From the NCBI GenBank assembly GCA_900757335.1, contig CAAENL010000226.1:1-7191 (forward strand): 7,191 nt of DNA. Reading direction: 5' to 3'. The translations under genes and the position numbers were made by a program. The notes below the pieces were generated by a model. The model made no database searches. It was not told where the DNA came from and saw only the letters and a list, made by a program, of their open reading frames with translations. The stretch's first letter is position 1. Each line of letters opens with the position of its first letter. The stretch comes from Clostridia bacterium. GTDB lineage: Bacteria > Bacillota > Clostridia > Oscillospirales > Acutalibacteraceae. This document shows, piece by piece, positions 6,341 through 7,191 of the stretch.

Positions 6341-6350
6341 AGTGATATTT

Positions 6351-7191
6351 ATGTCCGATATTGTTATAAACGGAAATAATTTTAAAGAAGCTAGGGATGT
6401 TCTTAATAGATTAAAAATGTATAAACTCCAAAAACCTGGAATATTCGAAAGAAATAGATTTAAACCTAAAACAACTCCGATATATAATCATATAAAAAAA
6501 TCATTAAATCAAATTTTAGGTTTCGAAGTGAAGAATCCACCAGAAGAACTAAATAATGTTTTGAAGAATTTGAATGAGTCCACTCTTGTAAACCTCAAAA
6601 ACGAAAAGAAATCATATGAACGTGGTAAAAGGGAAGATCCGGCAAATTTTAAAGTAAAAGTAAAGCACGTAAAATGTTTAAGAAATATTGCTAAAGAATT
6701 CAAAAAATTGGCAATAATAATAGATGCAGAAAAATTTGAAAAATCAGCAGATAATGTCATCACGGACTGCGATTCAATTAAGGGAATTGATAATTCTAAA
6801 AACCCACTTTCGACATTGTCGCAAACTTATAAAAATTTTAAAGAAAATACCAAGAAATATCTTGGCCCTGTGAATAAAGAAATATATGAAAGAGAATGCA
6901 AAACCGTGAAAACTATAGGTATCGGTAAGGCTTCAAAAGTTTTAGATGAATACGGAAAATGGTTTCAAGCTGGAAATTATGATTCTATCGAAGAAAATTA
7001 CGATGAAAATTTTGTAAAAAATAATATAAATATTTTTGATGCTGTTATGCCTGTTGCTCAAACGTCTAGTCGTCAAGTTTTATTTGCAAAAGAACTTGTA
7101 GAGATTATTGAAAAACTCATTAATTCACCTGATCAAATCAATAAAAATAAAGAAAAACTTATTAATAAAATTGATGAAGCGAAAGAATATG
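6351..7191 (+). CDS. Unrecognised Lys/Asn-rich helical protein (3' end cut off by window edge)
   Basis: The frame stays open for 280 codons from ATG at 6351 to the right edge with no stop. Its AGGAG site and near-consensus promoter show it is very probably expressed. I do not recognise the family. The protein begins MSDIVINGNNFKEARDVL, with no signal peptide and no membrane segment, so it should be cytoplasmic unless exported by a non-Sec route. By hand count it is about 15% Lys and 11% Asn. Most of it looks alpha-helical and charged; 241-280 is a likely amphipathic helix or coiled coil. Cysteines are at 109, 140 and 183 and the single tryptophan at 204. A Gly/Lys patch TIGIGKASKV (188-197) is not a Walker A motif. 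The segment NFK(E/V) recurs at 10-13, 99-102 and 162-165 but does not define a clear repeat. GC is about 28% (6361-6660), well below the operon genes, which could mean horizontal acquisition. It is transcribed divergently from the cell-wall operon; no functional link is shown. Confidence 0.85.
   Translation, partial: MSDIVINGNNFKEARDVLNRLKMYKLQKPGIFERNRFKPKTTPIYNHIKKSLNQILGFEVKNPPEELNNVLKNLNESTLVNLKNEKKSYERGKREDPANFKVKVKHVKCLRNIAKEFKKLAIIIDAEKFEKSADNVITDCDSIKGIDNSKNPLSTLSQTYKNFKENTKKYLGPVNKEIYERECKTVKTIGIGKASKVLDEYGKWFQAGNYDSIEENYDENFVKNNINIFDAVMPVAQTSSRQVLFAKELVEIIEKLINSPDQINKNKEKLINKIDEAKEY

Noticed and set aside
6097..6350. Riboswitch, small RNA, tRNA, attachment site or CRISPR in the divergent intergenic region
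   Set aside because: The region is AT-rich with only short palindromes and one 4-base-pair hairpin. There are no spaced repeats, tRNA cloverleaf or conserved aptamer core that I can see.
6509..6763. An 84-codon open frame on the minus strand, rich in Phe and Ser
   Set aside because: It lies wholly antisense to the plus-strand gene. Its Phe/Ser/Leu bias is what reversed Lys/Glu/Asn-rich coding DNA produces, and it has no convincing ribosome binding site.

Overview
The window looks like part of the chromosome of an AT-rich, low-GC Gram-positive anaerobe, most probably a Clostridia-type Firmicute. The evidence is strong Shine-Dalgarno (SD) sequences, frequent TTG/GTG starts, a class B penicillin-binding protein with two PASTA repeats, and an Fe-S scaffold-like protein of a type I associate with anaerobic Clostridia. 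The genus cannot be read from the sequence.

Positions 6087 down to 1 (minus strand) hold a tightly packed five-gene block: a division/sporulation-type penicillin-binding protein (ftsI/spoVD type), mraY, ftsW, murG, and the first 105 codons of an iron-sulfur scaffold-like protein that runs off the left edge. The gaps are 68, 25 and 19 bases, and the last pair overlaps by 3 bases, so this reads as one operon. Its products cover the membrane end of peptidoglycan synthesis. MraY makes lipid I, MurG converts it to lipid II, FtsW polymerises lipid II and the PBP cross-links the strands. It is a reduced dcw cluster: mraZ, rsmH, ftsL, murE, murF and murD are not here. Four of the five genes appear to start with TTG or GTG. 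For murG and the PBP, the upstream in-frame GTG overlaps or abuts the SD, and a TTG three codons later is the better start.

Positions 6088-6350 are an AT-rich divergent intergenic region. It holds a convincing sigma-A-type promoter for the plus-strand gene (TTGAAT-17-TATAAT), a weaker candidate for the minus-strand operon, and two copies of the same 12-base perfect palindrome, one overlapping the plus-strand -10 box.

Positions 6351-7191 (plus strand) hold the start of a gene that stays open for 280 codons to the right edge. It encodes a Lys/Asn-rich, mostly helical, non-secreted-looking protein that I do not recognise. By hand count its DNA is about 28% GC over 300 bases, against about 42% for a 300-base stretch of the PBP gene. 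It is the most interesting unknown in the window, but nothing visible assigns it a function.
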